From the NCBI RefSeq assembly GCF_008180415.1, contig NZ_VTEI01000002.1, positions 711,491 to 758,006 on the forward strand: a stretch of 46,516 nucleotides of DNA, read 5' to 3'. The stretch comes from Rossellomorea vietnamensis. Its GTDB lineage: Bacteria; Bacillota; Bacilli; Bacillales; Bacillaceae_B. Both the position numbers and the translations under genes were made by a program. This document shows, one piece after another, positions 35,890 through 44,389 of this stretch (the first letter of the stretch is position 1; the number at the start of each line of letters is the position of its first letter). The notes under the pieces were generated by a model, which was given only the letters and a program-made list of their open reading frames with translations, was not told where the DNA came from and ran no database searches.

Positions 35890-35897
35890 TGGTCTTA

Positions 35898-36461
35898 TTA
35901 GTTTGCTGGCTGGAATTGCACAGCCACTTTCTGCATCGGTCCGCCAAGTTCATCATTCACCAATCGGATGATTTTATTGGCATCCGCAGCAGAGTGTTCT
36001 TTCGCTTTAACAGTGATGCGGACTTGTTCCCCGTCTGCTCTTACCAATGCATCTTCAAAGCCCATAGATTTAATCAACGTTTCCAAGACAGTTTCAGTTT
36101 CGGCAAGTTCTTTAAGTTGATCCATTTGCTCAATTGCTTCATTCTTTTCATCGATTGACAGATCAGCCGACGCTACTTTTGTTTCCAATGCTTCTCTGCT
36201 CTTGGAGCGCTGATCAAGGAACTCCATACGCAGAGTTTCAAAAACTTCATCACCGGCAGCTTCTGTAACGATATCTACTTCACCTTCAGCAGCCGTTTCT
36301 TCATTGCCTGCAGAAGTTTCTTCACTTTGAGCCGGAGTTCCTTCTTCACTTGAGGCCATATCGGCTGCCTGCTGTGTCGGAGAAGTAATGTAATAAACTG
36401 ATAGAACAATCACAAGGCTCAACATTGTCAATAACCATACCGTTTGCTTTTTCAATAACAT
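35898..36461 (-). CDS. spoIIIAH: Stage III sporulation protein AH
   Basis: 187-residue mother-cell protein with one transmembrane segment at about 8-26 (TVWLLTMLSLVIVLSVYYI), an acidic Ser/Glu/Ala-rich spacer at about 30-70 and a C-terminal YscJ/FliF-like ring-building domain (about 90-187). In B. subtilis this domain binds forespore SpoIIQ across the intermembrane space and forms the channel. It closes the operon, 14 bp after spoIIIAG. Confidence 0.95.
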   Translation of the reverse strand: MLLKKQTVWLLTMLSLVIVLSVYYITSPTQQAADMASSEEGTPAQSEETSAGNEETAAEGEVDIVTEAAGDEVFETLRMEFLDQRSKSREALETKVASADLSIDEKNEAIEQMDQLKELAETETVLETLIKSMGFEDALVRADGEQVRITVKAKEHSAADANKIIRLVNDELGGPMQKVAVQFQPAN

Positions 36462-36475
36462 ATTTAATTTCCCCC

Positions 36476-37129
36476 TTAATTTTTAGGCATTACTGCTACA
36501 CGGTGGCTGGGAACATCAAGCACCCTAGTCACAGATTCAATGATCCATTTTTTCACTTGTATATTATCAGCACCCTTGGCTACTACAAGAACGCCGCTGA
36601 TTTTAGGTTTCTTGGTTTCCAGAATGACAGGAACTTCCGAGTCGCCATTCTTAATGATGACCAGCTTGTCATCCGAAGTTTTATCTTCGATGGATCGGTT
36701 GCCGCCTTCCCGGTCTGTTTCTTTCGTCAACTGCGTCTGGGATGAAGAATCCTTTTCATATACCTTCCGCTCTGTGGACTCGACATTGATGACAATGGTA
36801 GGATCACTCACTCCGGCAATTTCTTCAAGAGCTTCCCTCAGCTGGTTTTCGTACCGGTCTTCGTATTGTTCCATGACGGAATCCTTAGAGTCCTTTTTTC
36901 CAAAGGCCGGCACATCCTCTTCAGGTTGAGTACTAGTCTCCATCACCATTGATTTCTCCTGATCGCCGCCTCCCCACATATCACTGATGAGCATGATCGC
37001 GACCCCAAACAGAAGGACAATTAAGAAGTATTGGTACTTTCCCGGCTTCTTTCCGGGCTCTGCCTTCTCTTCTGATTCTTTTGAGAATAAATTTTTCAAG
37101 AATTGGAGCGGATCTCGATCAAATTTCAT
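36476..37129 (-). CDS. spoIIIAG: Stage III sporulation protein AG
   Basis: 217 residues from the ATG at 37129, which has GGAGGTG 9-10 nt upstream; a TTG 24 bp earlier precedes that site and is rejected. One transmembrane segment at about 38-56 (YFLIVLLFGVAIMLISDMW) and a ring-building domain with a beta-rich insertion (ESTERKVYEKDSSSQTQL). It forms the large ring of the SpoIIIA-SpoIIQ channel in B. subtilis. Overlaps spoIIIAF by 11 bp. Confidence 0.94.
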   Translation of the reverse strand: MKFDRDPLQFLKNLFSKESEEKAEPGKKPGKYQYFLIVLLFGVAIMLISDMWGGGDQEKSMVMETSTQPEEDVPAFGKKDSKDSVMEQYEDRYENQLREALEEIAGVSDPTIVINVESTERKVYEKDSSSQTQLTKETDREGGNRSIEDKTSDDKLVIIKNGDSEVPVILETKKPKISGVLVVAKGADNIQVKKWIIESVTRVLDVPSHRVAVMPKN

Positions 37130-37730
37130 TTTTGGTTTCTGCACCTCCTTCAATCGTGATCACTAGTTTGTCTTCTGGTATATTCCATTTTTTTGAAAGC
37201 ATGCTTTGGATTCCGTCACTGCTTTCGTCTTTTGAAACACTTTTGGAAGTATCAATTTCTACTGTTTTAATTGCTGTGACTGCTTCTTCTTTGGAGGTAT
37301 CCAAGTGAATGGATACAGACAAGATGCTTTCCGGCAGGTTTTCGAGATCCTCCGCTTCCAGCTGGATATGCGTAACCGTTAAATCATATTGGTTCATCAT
37401 CTCCTCTTCTACATCATTTTTCATTTGGACAGCCATCTGTTCTAAAATATATGCACGTTGTGAGGCTTGTATTTCTCTTTTCTTCATTTCTACTGAATTT
37501 TCTACTGCAGCCGTCTTGATTGATCCTTCCAAATTGATGGCACCAATGGTTTCTTCAAAATCAGCACTGAATAATTTCATCAGCGGAGTCAGGATTATGG
37601 TAATCAGAAGAAGTCCGGTGACAACCTTCGTGTATTTCTGCATATTGGAACTAGGGAGGAGCATATCGACCACACTAGCCAATAAGATAAATACAATGAT
37701 ATTGGTGATCCACTCTGTTAAAAAAGACAT
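37119..37730 (-). CDS. spoIIIAF: Stage III sporulation protein AF
   Basis: 203 residues from the ATG at 37730 (GGAGGGAG just upstream). Two transmembrane segments at about 5-24 and 35-55 (KYTKVVTGLLLITIILTPLM), then a soluble domain at about 60-203 ending in KLVITIEGGAETKNEI. Part of the membrane complex of the feeding channel. The frame stays open into spoIIIAE, but the longer product (GHDQQERH...) is spurious. Confidence 0.94.
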   Translation of the reverse strand: MSFLTEWITNIIVFILLASVVDMLLPSSNMQKYTKVVTGLLLITIILTPLMKLFSADFEETIGAINLEGSIKTAAVENSVEMKKREIQASQRAYILEQMAVQMKNDVEEEMMNQYDLTVTHIQLEAEDLENLPESILSVSIHLDTSKEEAVTAIKTVEIDTSKSVSKDESSDGIQSMLSKKWNIPEDKLVITIEGGAETKNEI

Positions 37731-37741
37731 CTTCTCCCTCC

Positions 37742-38935
37742 TTACCTGACCATCAGAGTGATATTTCCTGCAGCAATCATGATGGTGATGCTGAGGAAAA
37801 ACATAAACGAAACAATTGCCAGTGCCGCAAATACATAAATGACGCTCTTGCTGATCGTGTCCAGGCACGTGATGACCGGCCCTCCTCCTAAAGGCTGCAG
37901 TAAAGCCGCTGCAAGCTTATAGATCAAGGCAATCATCAGGATTTTTATTGCAGGGAAGGCGGCAATCATTAAGAGGATGGCCACCCCGGCGATTCCAACG
38001 GTGTTCTTCAACAGGACAGAGGCACTGATGGCAGTGTCGGCTGCATCTGTAAACATTCTTCCGATTACTGGTACGAAATTACCGGTTACAAACTTGGCTG
38101 TCCTGACAGTGATTCCATCTGTTACTGCTGCCGTGGCTCCTTGAACAGAAATGACACCAAGGAAAACAGTCATGAAAATCCCGAGAAGCCCAATGCTCCA
38201 GTTTCTCAAAAGGTTTGCCAGCTGAGTTACCTTATATTGCGGCGACAATGTACTGACGATGCTGAGTAATGCTGATAAAAACAACAGCGGAAGCACGATA
38301 TTTTGTATAAGAAGGCCGCTTGTGTTCATCAGGAAAATGATCAGGGGATGGAAAAACGCTGCTGATATCAGACCACCCGAAGAAGCAATGAGCGCCAGCA
38401 GCAATGGAATAAGCGCTATAATGAAATTAGTCATCGTTCCGATCGCTTCTTTGGTGTAATCAATCGCGACATGAAAGCTGTTGAGGGCAATGATGATCAA
38501 GACCATAAAAACGATCGCATAGGCGACTTTACTGACATTGCCCCCTTCAAATGCATTTTGCAGTGATTGCAGGAACATACTGAAAATGGTCAGCAATATC
38601 AAGGTCCCGAGAAGCTTCCCATTCATGATCAACTCCTGGAACGCAAAATGGAGGATTCCGGAAAACCACGCTTTGAAAGAGAACTGCTTGTCCCCTTTGA
38701 TAAAGTCGACCAGACTGCCTTTCTGGCTTTCTGGCAAAAAACCGCCATATTGGGTCATCACATCTTCCCAGTACACTTTCAATTCATCCATTTCCAGTCT
38801 TTCCAATTGCTCTTCCAATAACTTTTCTCCCATTGGAGTATTCTGTTCTGCGTCTTCTCCTTCAGCTGCAGCAGTGACTGTTCCAAGAATTAAAAAAAGT
38901 AGAGTACAACATATAATTTTTAATAACCGACGCAT
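37742..38935 (-). CDS. spoIIIAE: Stage III sporulation protein AE
   Basis: 397 residues. N-terminal signal-like segment (LLKIICCTLLFLILGTVTAAA), an extracytoplasmic stretch of about 60 residues, then roughly seven to eight hydrophobic segments, ending FMFFLSITIMIAAGNITLMV. It is the polytopic core of the SpoIIIA complex and resembles transport permeases. ATG with GAGGTG 7 nt upstream. Confidence 0.95.
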   Translation of the reverse strand: MRRLLKIICCTLLFLILGTVTAAAEGEDAEQNTPMGEKLLEEQLERLEMDELKVYWEDVMTQYGGFLPESQKGSLVDFIKGDKQFSFKAWFSGILHFAFQELIMNGKLLGTLILLTIFSMFLQSLQNAFEGGNVSKVAYAIVFMVLIIIALNSFHVAIDYTKEAIGTMTNFIIALIPLLLALIASSGGLISAAFFHPLIIFLMNTSGLLIQNIVLPLLFLSALLSIVSTLSPQYKVTQLANLLRNWSIGLLGIFMTVFLGVISVQGATAAVTDGITVRTAKFVTGNFVPVIGRMFTDAADTAISASVLLKNTVGIAGVAILLMIAAFPAIKILMIALIYKLAAALLQPLGGGPVITCLDTISKSVIYVFAALAIVSFMFFLSITIMIAAGNITLMVR

Positions 38936-38966
38936 TTTTTCACCTCTGAAGGCAGTTCCTTCACCC

Positions 38967-39359
38967 TTAACTGGCAGGAATCATATTGATGATGGTTTCA
39001 ATGATGACAGTCAGGATCGGCACCGCCATTGCTAAAATAAGTATTTTCCCTGCCAATTCCACCTTTGCCGCGAGCGCTCCCTGCCCAGCATCTTTTGTTA
39101 TATGTGAAGCAAACTCCGCTATATAAGCAATTCCAATGATTTTCAAGATGGTTTCAACGTATATCATATTAACGTTCGCGTTTGCTGCCAGCTTCTCAAT
39201 CATACGGATGATTTCGTAAATTTGATCGACCAGGAAGAGGAAGATGGCACAGCCTACGAAAACGACGAGCAGAAACGCAAAATTAGGCTTCTGTTCTTTA
39301 ATGATCAAGGCGAGGAAAGTGGATACAAGTGCTATTCCCACTACTTGTATGATTTCAAT
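38967..39359 (-). CDS. spoIIIAD: Stage III sporulation protein AD, probable ATT start
   Basis: 130 residues if translation starts at ATT (39357-39359). This position has GAGGGGG 8 nt upstream and gives EIIQVVGIALVSTFLALI, which aligns with the known N-terminus of B. subtilis SpoIIIAD. The frame has no ATG or TTG between the upstream stop and this block; the first conventional start, GTG at 39341, lacks a ribosome binding site and would remove part of the first transmembrane helix. Four hydrophobic segments, one around HITKDAGQGALAAKVELAGK. It is part of the mother-cell membrane complex. Confidence 0.9.
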   Translation of the reverse strand: MEIIQVVGIALVSTFLALIIKEQKPNFAFLLVVFVGCAIFLFLVDQIYEIIRMIEKLAANANVNMIYVETILKIIGIAYIAEFASHITKDAGQGALAAKVELAGKILILAMAVPILTVIIETIINMIPAS

Positions 39360-39374
39360 GGCCCGTTCCCCCTC

Positions 39375-39581
39375 TCACCCTTGAAATAGAAATACTGATT
39401 TTATTTTTTGGAACAAGTCATCTACAACCGATGCCACCATGAATAAAATGTAAATAAAACCGAACAGCGTGACCCACTGGGCGTATTCCTTCTTTCCGAC
39501 CTGATCCAGAATGGTATGAAGAAAAGCCACCACAATTCCAACTCCGGCAATTTTGAAAATCATATCTACGTCAATTCCCAT
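39375..39581 (-). CDS. spoIIIAC: Stage III sporulation protein AC
   Basis: 68 residues with two hydrophobic helices at about 8-26 and 38-57 (WVTLFGFIYILFMVASVV) and the typical DVDMIFKIAGVGIVVAFLHT start. A small membrane subunit of the SpoIIIA complex. Its stop codon is 15 bp before the proposed spoIIIAD start. Confidence 0.95.
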   Translation of the reverse strand: MGIDVDMIFKIAGVGIVVAFLHTILDQVGKKEYAQWVTLFGFIYILFMVASVVDDLFQKIKSVFLFQG

Positions 39582-39599
39582 CTTTTCTCCTCCTGATCC

Positions 39600-40115
39600 C
39601 TACAGCAATAAAATGATGAGAAGCAGGCCTGAAAGAAACCCTAAACTTTTCGTCATTTTTTCATATCTTTTTTGCTTATCCAGTGCTTCTGTTTCTTCTC
39701 TTTCCAAATGGGTCAGTGTCAATACAATATGCTTTTGCTGTGTTAACCGGTCATGTTTCCCCAGGCTCTCACCAAACTGACTGAGGATCTCATACTCCCT
39801 GGACTTGAATGCAGTCAACTTCCATACTTCCTTAAGACTGGCCTCCCAAGCTTCATGGACAGTGGTTTCCTGGGTGGTAATCTTTTCCGCAAACACTTCA
39901 AAAAACCAGGAAACCGGACGCTGAAGCTGCTTCGAGAGTTTGCGTGCAGCTTCATGAAGAGGAGTATGTCCATACATGATTTCCGCTTCCAGCGATTGCA
40001 GAGCTGACTTCAGTATCCTTAATTGCCTTGGCCTCTCACTCAGATATCTTGAAGCTTCAAATCCCGCCCAGGACGTCGAGAGGATAATAAACACAGCACC
40101 GATGATCTTGATCAT
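39600..40115 (-). CDS. spoIIIAB: Stage III sporulation protein AB
   Basis: 171 residues. An N-terminal hydrophobic segment at 1-18, a helical cytoplasmic domain (RQLRILKSALQSLEAEIMYG) and a C-terminal hydrophobic tail (SLGFLSGLLLIILLL). It resembles type II secretion GspF-like proteins, as reported for the B. subtilis protein. The start is immediately adjacent to the spoIIIAA stop codon. Confidence 0.95.
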   Translation of the reverse strand: MIKIIGAVFIILSTSWAGFEASRYLSERPRQLRILKSALQSLEAEIMYGHTPLHEAARKLSKQLQRPVSWFFEVFAEKITTQETTVHEAWEASLKEVWKLTAFKSREYEILSQFGESLGKHDRLTQQKHIVLTLTHLEREETEALDKQKRYEKMTKSLGFLSGLLLIILLL

Positions 40116-41039
40116 TTATGTCACGCTCACTTTGCTCAAAAGCGAATATCCCGCTTGATTTTTGATATCCTTTATCTGGCCTGGATGGTCTCCTCTGGCC
40201 AATTCAATGTATCTGTCTATCACATTCATCTCCACAATTTCCTTAAGGTTCGGACGCTTGGAAATCTCCTCTAATGAATGGCCATGAGTTGTCATTATCA
40301 GGGATATACCAGCATTAACTGCTTCCAGGATGGCTTGGCCATCTTCCTGGCGTCCGATTTCATCCACCACTATGACATCAGGGCTCATCGATCGGATCAG
40401 CATCATCATCCCTTCTGCTTTAGGACAGGCATCGAGCACATCCACTCGCGGCCCAAATTGAAGCTGCGGCACCCCGTGTACACAACCAGCAATCTCAGAA
40501 CGTTCATCCACGATTCCAACTTTACAGGGTCCAATATTTTTCTCTGAGAAGCCTGTGGAGACAATTCTTGCGATATCCCTCAGCATGGTCGTTTTCCCGC
40601 TCTGAGGAGCCCCGATAATCATGGTATGCTTCCATCCCCCGTCATACAGACAGGGAATCAATGGAGCAGCAATCCCGATGGCTTCCCTGGCTATCCGTAT
40701 ATTAAAAGAGGCAAGATGCCTGATCGCTTTCACTTTTCCCCCATCAAGGATCACTTTTCCGGCAAGTCCCACCCGGTGGCCGCCCTCTATCGTGATATAA
40801 CCCCTTTTCAACTCTTCTTCCAATGTATAAAACGAATGGTTCGCCAGCTTGTTAATTAACTGCTCTCCATCTTTCCTGGTTACGACATAGGGAAGAAAAT
40901 AAGGTATGCCCCTGGCTGTCACTTCCAGTGGACGGTCAATCCTTATTCTTATTTCTTCGATCAGCGGCTGAATATGGGATGGCATGCCAATGATTTTTTC
41001 TGCGATAATGGATGGAACAATTGATAGGACCTCTTCCAT
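40116..41039 (-). CDS. spoIIIAA: Stage III sporulation protein AA (ATPase)
   Basis: 307-residue secretion-type ATPase, probable motor of the feeding channel. Walker A GAPQSGKTTMLRDIAR is near residues 143-158, Walker B DVIVVDEIGRQEDG near 215, and the sensor-like LIMTTHGHS is near 243. Start ATG preceded by GGAGGAGG. First gene of the spoIIIAA-AH operon, behind a sigma-E-type promoter. Confidence 0.96.
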   Translation of the reverse strand: MEEVLSIVPSIIAEKIIGMPSHIQPLIEEIRIRIDRPLEVTARGIPYFLPYVVTRKDGEQLINKLANHSFYTLEEELKRGYITIEGGHRVGLAGKVILDGGKVKAIRHLASFNIRIAREAIGIAAPLIPCLYDGGWKHTMIIGAPQSGKTTMLRDIARIVSTGFSEKNIGPCKVGIVDERSEIAGCVHGVPQLQFGPRVDVLDACPKAEGMMMLIRSMSPDVIVVDEIGRQEDGQAILEAVNAGISLIMTTHGHSLEEISKRPNLKEIVEMNVIDRYIELARGDHPGQIKDIKNQAGYSLLSKVSVT

Positions 41040-41106
41040 ATTCCCTCCTCCTTATTTTGCTGTAAGTACAATTCTGAAATTTGTAGTACATGCCTTTTGT
41101 TATTAA

Positions 41107-41134
41107 AATGTATTCGGAGATCAGGAGATTATGC
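41107..41134 (-). promoter_or_regulatory. Sigma-E-type promoter of the spoIIIA operon
   Basis: Minus strand GCATAAT (41128-41134), 13 bp, AATACATT (41107-41114) fits the mother-cell sigma-E pattern (KmATAtt, CATACAnT). About 70 bp upstream of spoIIIAA. Confidence 0.7.
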
Positions 41135-41282
41135 CTTAATAATTGTTTAGAAACCAAAAGAAACTGGGCTTCGGCGCTTTAGAGCGCGGATAGGGACAGC
41201 CCCTTTTTCATGCTTTATAGCAGTAGAATATTACATAAAAAAGCGCAATTCCCCCTTTAAGGGCAAAGAGAAAATATGCCTC

Positions 41283-42430
41283 CACAGCTGGAGAGCGCGG
41301 ATTCCCACTTAGACATATATGAAGAGGGAGATACTTCGGTCTGGAGAGAGATGTTACCACTGAGATGTGTATGAAGTCTGGGTTACTTCGGTCAGGAACG
41401 ATGGATTCACATTGAGATCTGTAGGAAGTTGGGCTGCTTCGGTCTGGAGAGAGGGATTTTTACTGAGATGTGTAGGACGTTCGGGCTGTCTCGGTATGGA
41501 GAGAGGCATTTTCACTGAGATGTGTATGAGGTTGTGACTGCTTCGGTCTGGAGAGAGTCGTTTTCGTTGAGATATGTATGATGCGAGGGCTCTTTCGGTT
41601 GGGAAAGAGGCATTTTCGCTGAGATGTGTATGAAGTTGGGGCTCCTTCGGTTGGGAGGGAGGGATTTTTACTGAGATGTGTAGGACGTTCGGGCCGCTTC
41701 GGCGTGGACCATTGAAATTTCACTGAGATGTGTACGAAGTTGGAACCACTTCGGTCTGGAGAGAGGCGTTTTCGTTGAGATATGTAGGAGGCGGGGGCTC
41801 TTTCGGTTGGGAGAGAGGCATTTTCGCTGAGATGTGTATGAAGTCTGGGTTACTTCGGTCAGGAACAGTGGATTCACATTGAGATCTGTAGGAAGCTCGG
41901 ACGGCTTCGGCGTGGACCATTGAAATTTCACTAAGATATGTACGAAGTTGGAACCACTTCGGTCTGGAGAGAGTCGTTTTCGTTGAGATATGTATGAGGC
42001 GGGGGCTCTTTCGGTTGGGAGAGAGGCATTTTCGTCGAGATGTGTAGGAAGTTGGGGCTCCTTCGGTTGGGAGGGAGGCATTTTCACTGAGATGTGTACG
42101 AAGTTGGAACCACTTCGGTCTGGAGAGAGGCGTTTTCGTTGAGATATGTAGGAGGCGGGGGCTCTTTCGGTTGGGAGAGAGGCATTTTCGCTGAGATGTG
42201 TATGATGTTAGGACTGCTTCGGTCAGGAGAGAGGCATTTCCCCTGATATGTGTAGGACGTTCGGGCTGTCTCGGTATGGAGAGATGCATTTTCACTGAGA
42301 TGTGTATAAAGTTGGGGCTCCTTCGGTCAGGCGAGAGGGATTTTCACTGAGATGTGTAGGACGTTCGGGCGGTTTCGGGCTGGAGAAATTGATTTTCGTT
42401 GAGATTTGCTTGAGGAGAGGCTGCATTTGG
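41283..42430. repeat. Tandem array B: about 22 units of 52 bp
   Basis: The anchor TTCGG (or CTCGG) recurs at 41335, 41387, 41438, 41490, 41542 and then every 52 bp to 42374, with one single-base deletion in over 1.1 kb. A typical unit reads TTCGGTTGGGAGAGAGGCAT then TTTCGCTGAGATGTGTATGA then a variable 12 bp. Units fall into several types that recur in blocks; the pair at 41750-41853 is repeated at 42114-42217. The plus strand has about three G per C. All three minus frames are open for long stretches because stops are rare, but the 52-bp period shifts frame every unit, so no protein is called. It lies between the efp terminator and the spoIIIA promoter. A weak outlier may exist near 41170. 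Confidence 0.95.
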
Positions 42431-42513
42431 TGTGGCAAGCCTTCATTAAGACAGGTATAAGAGCTGTTACTTCGGTTGTGAGGCCTGTGTTTTCCTTTAA
42501 GTTATGAGGATAT

Positions 42514-42560
42514 GAGGGGCTGATTCCTCGCAGTAAGGACGGACCTTCTGGTGCTGAAGG
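42514..42560. repeat. Fragment of the nested-palindrome interspersed repeat
   Basis: GAGGGGCTGATTCC and GGACGGACC, ending in GGTGCTGAA, resemble the second half of the copy at 23250-23463 (roughly two thirds of 46 bases). The first half is missing. Confidence 0.5.
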
Positions 42561-42616
42561 CGGCTCCCTAAAACTTGCTTAATTAACAATCCAGGAACGG
42601 CATACTTTCTTATCTA

Positions 42617-42652
42617 CAAAAAAAGCTGGATGGCTAAGCCCTCCAGCTTTTT
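42617..42652 (-). terminator. Intrinsic terminator of efp
   Basis: Minus strand AGCTGGA / TCCAGCT stem with an 11-nt loop and TTTTTTT, 13 bp after the efp stop codon. Confidence 0.9.
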
Positions 42653-42664
42653 GGTCAATCGGTA

Positions 42665-43222
42665 TTACCCGCGGGAAACGTATGAACCGTCCGTTGTATT
42701 GATGATAAGAGTGTCTCCTTCATTGACGAAGAAAGGTACGTTTACAGTCAAGCCTGTTTCTACGGTTGCCGGCTTGGATCCTCCTGTAGCCGTATCTCCT
42801 TTGATGCCCGGCTCTGTCTCCGTCACAGTCAATGAAACTGTGTTCGGCAGCTCGACACCTAGTGTCTCACCCTGATACATCATGATTTGAACTTCCATGT
42901 TTTCTTTCAAGAATTTCAATTCATATTCAATTGCCGAAGCAGTCAATTCGATTTGCTCATAAGAATCTGTATCCATAAACACGTGCATATCTCCATTTGC
43001 ATAAAGATATTGCATTCTGCGGTTGTCAATTTGTGCCTTCGCTACTTTTTCTCCTGCACGGAATGTTTTTTCCTGGATCGCACCATTGCGAAGGTTTCTT
43101 AATTTAGATCGTACAAATGCCGCTCCTTTACCCGGCTTAACGTGCTGGAAGTCCATTACGCGCCAAATTCCGTTATCTACTTCGATTGTAAGACCTGTAC
43201 GAAAATCATTTACTGAAATCAT
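42665..43222 (-). CDS. efp: Translation elongation factor P
   Basis: 185 residues in three beta-barrel domains. It relieves ribosome stalling at polyproline. Begins [20 protein letters not shown]; the loop tip lysine is Lys32 in [10 protein letters not shown], the residue modified with 5-aminopentanol in B. subtilis. The C-terminal signature region ([12 protein letters not shown]) is present. ATG with GGAGGA 6 nt upstream. Downstream of papA in the conserved aroQ-papA-efp order. Confidence 0.98.
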   Translation of the reverse strand: MISVNDFRTGLTIEVDNGIWRVMDFQHVKPGKGAAFVRSKLRNLRNGAIQEKTFRAGEKVAKAQIDNRRMQYLYANGDMHVFMDTDSYEQIELTASAIEYELKFLKENMEVQIMMYQGETLGVELPNTVSLTVTETEPGIKGDTATGGSKPATVETGLTVNVPFFVNEGDTLIINTTDGSYVSRG

Positions 43223-43313
43223 GAGTGTTCCTCCTAATATTTGAATAGCCGAAGAATGACTATTTACTGCATGTTCATTATGCCATATTGTTTTCTTGCG
43301 GCAAAGATTTTAA

Positions 43314-44375
43314 TTAAAGAATGATCAAATCTTTCGTTGAATGTGTTAATGTTTCATTGCCATTTTCGGTGATGACCGTATCATCCTCGATACGCACACC
43401 GCCCACACCTTGAACATAGATTCCCGGCTCAACAGTTACAATCATGCCAGGCTTCAATACTGTTTCAGAGAGGTGGGAAAGTCCTGGTCCTTCATGAACT
43501 TCAAGGCCGATCCCGTGACCAAGTGAGTGGCCGAAATTTTCACCGTAGCCTTTTTCTTTAATATAATCCCTTGCGATGGCATCTGCCTCCGCACCGGTCA
43601 TGCCAGGTTTGATTCCATCCATGGCTTTCAGCTGTGATTGAAGAACGACATCATAGATTTCTTTCAGCTTATCTGAAGGCTCTCCAACAGAAATCGTTCT
43701 TGTCATGTCTGAACAGTAACCTTTGTAGTATGCGCCGTAATCCAATGTGATGAAGTCTCCTTTTTCAATGACTTTATCGCTGGCAACACCATGAGGAAGC
43801 GCAGAACGCAGACCTGAAGCCACGATGATATCAAAAGAAGATGAAGCCGCTCCTGCTTTTCTCATGAAGAATTCGAGCTCATTGGATACTTCAAGTTCCG
43901 TTTTCCCTGGAGCAATGAAATCAAGGATATGTTTGAATGCAGCATCTGCGATATCAGCAGCGTCCTTGATGATTGCCATTTCTGCTTCCGTTTTGACCAA
44001 ACGGATATCTTCAATCAAGCCGCTTACAGGCACAAGCTCAGCTCCAACCTTGCTGCGGTAGCTTTCAAAAGCAGAATAGGTAAGATAATTCTTTTCAAAT
44101 CCGAGTTTCTTTATGCCAAGTTTCTCTGCCTGTGCTGCCACTTCGTTAGGAATCGGTCCTTTGTGCTGGACGATTTCAAAACCCTGCGCCTGTTCAGCGG
44201 CCTGTTCTGTATAGCGGAAGTCCGTGATGAATACCGCGCTGTCGGCCGTAATAAGCGCCACACCTGATGAACCAGTAAATCCAGTCATATAACGGCGGTT
44301 GTATGTACTTGTAATCAGTATACCATCAATATTGTTTTCAGAAAATTTCTCTCTTAATTTATTAATTTTACTCAA
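43314..44375 (-). CDS. papA: Xaa-Pro aminopeptidase (M24 family, YqhT/PapA)
   Basis: 353 residues from a TTG at 44373-44375, which has GGGAG 9 nt upstream; an ATG 9 bp earlier abuts that site with no spacing and is rejected. N-terminal creatinase-like domain (about 1-125), then the pita-bread metallopeptidase domain with ligands in DYGAYYKGYCSDMTRT (two Asp), GHGIGLEVHEGP (His), TVEPGIY (Glu) and VRIEDD (Glu). It removes the N-terminal residue next to proline. The TTG start implies modest expression. Gene name follows the B. subtilis homologue. Confidence 0.93.
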   Translation of the reverse strand: MSKINKLREKFSENNIDGILITSTYNRRYMTGFTGSSGVALITADSAVFITDFRYTEQAAEQAQGFEIVQHKGPIPNEVAAQAEKLGIKKLGFEKNYLTYSAFESYRSKVGAELVPVSGLIEDIRLVKTEAEMAIIKDAADIADAAFKHILDFIAPGKTELEVSNELEFFMRKAGAASSSFDIIVASGLRSALPHGVASDKVIEKGDFITLDYGAYYKGYCSDMTRTISVGEPSDKLKEIYDVVLQSQLKAMDGIKPGMTGAEADAIARDYIKEKGYGENFGHSLGHGIGLEVHEGPGLSHLSETVLKPGMIVTVEPGIYVQGVGGVRIEDDTVITENGNETLTHSTKDLIIL

Positions 44376-44389
44376 CCTCTTCATCTCCC

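Noticed and set aside
37731..37868. 46-residue N-terminal extension of SpoIIIAF rich in His and Cys (QHHHHDCC)
   Set aside because: It lies within spoIIIAE in another frame and lacks a ribosome binding site; the ATG at 37730 has a strong one.
41460..42295. Long overlapping minus-strand open frames in array B coding for repeated SENASLPTE- and TSYTSQ-like peptides
   Set aside because: The 52-bp unit changes frame every repeat, the same peptides appear in all three frames, there is no ribosome binding site, and spacing rather than codon structure is conserved.
41283..42430. Array B as a CRISPR array or as leader RNA of spoIIIAA
   Set aside because: Units are contiguous and have no spacers; the sigma-E-type promoter of spoIIIAA lies downstream of the array, so it would not be in the leader from that promoter.
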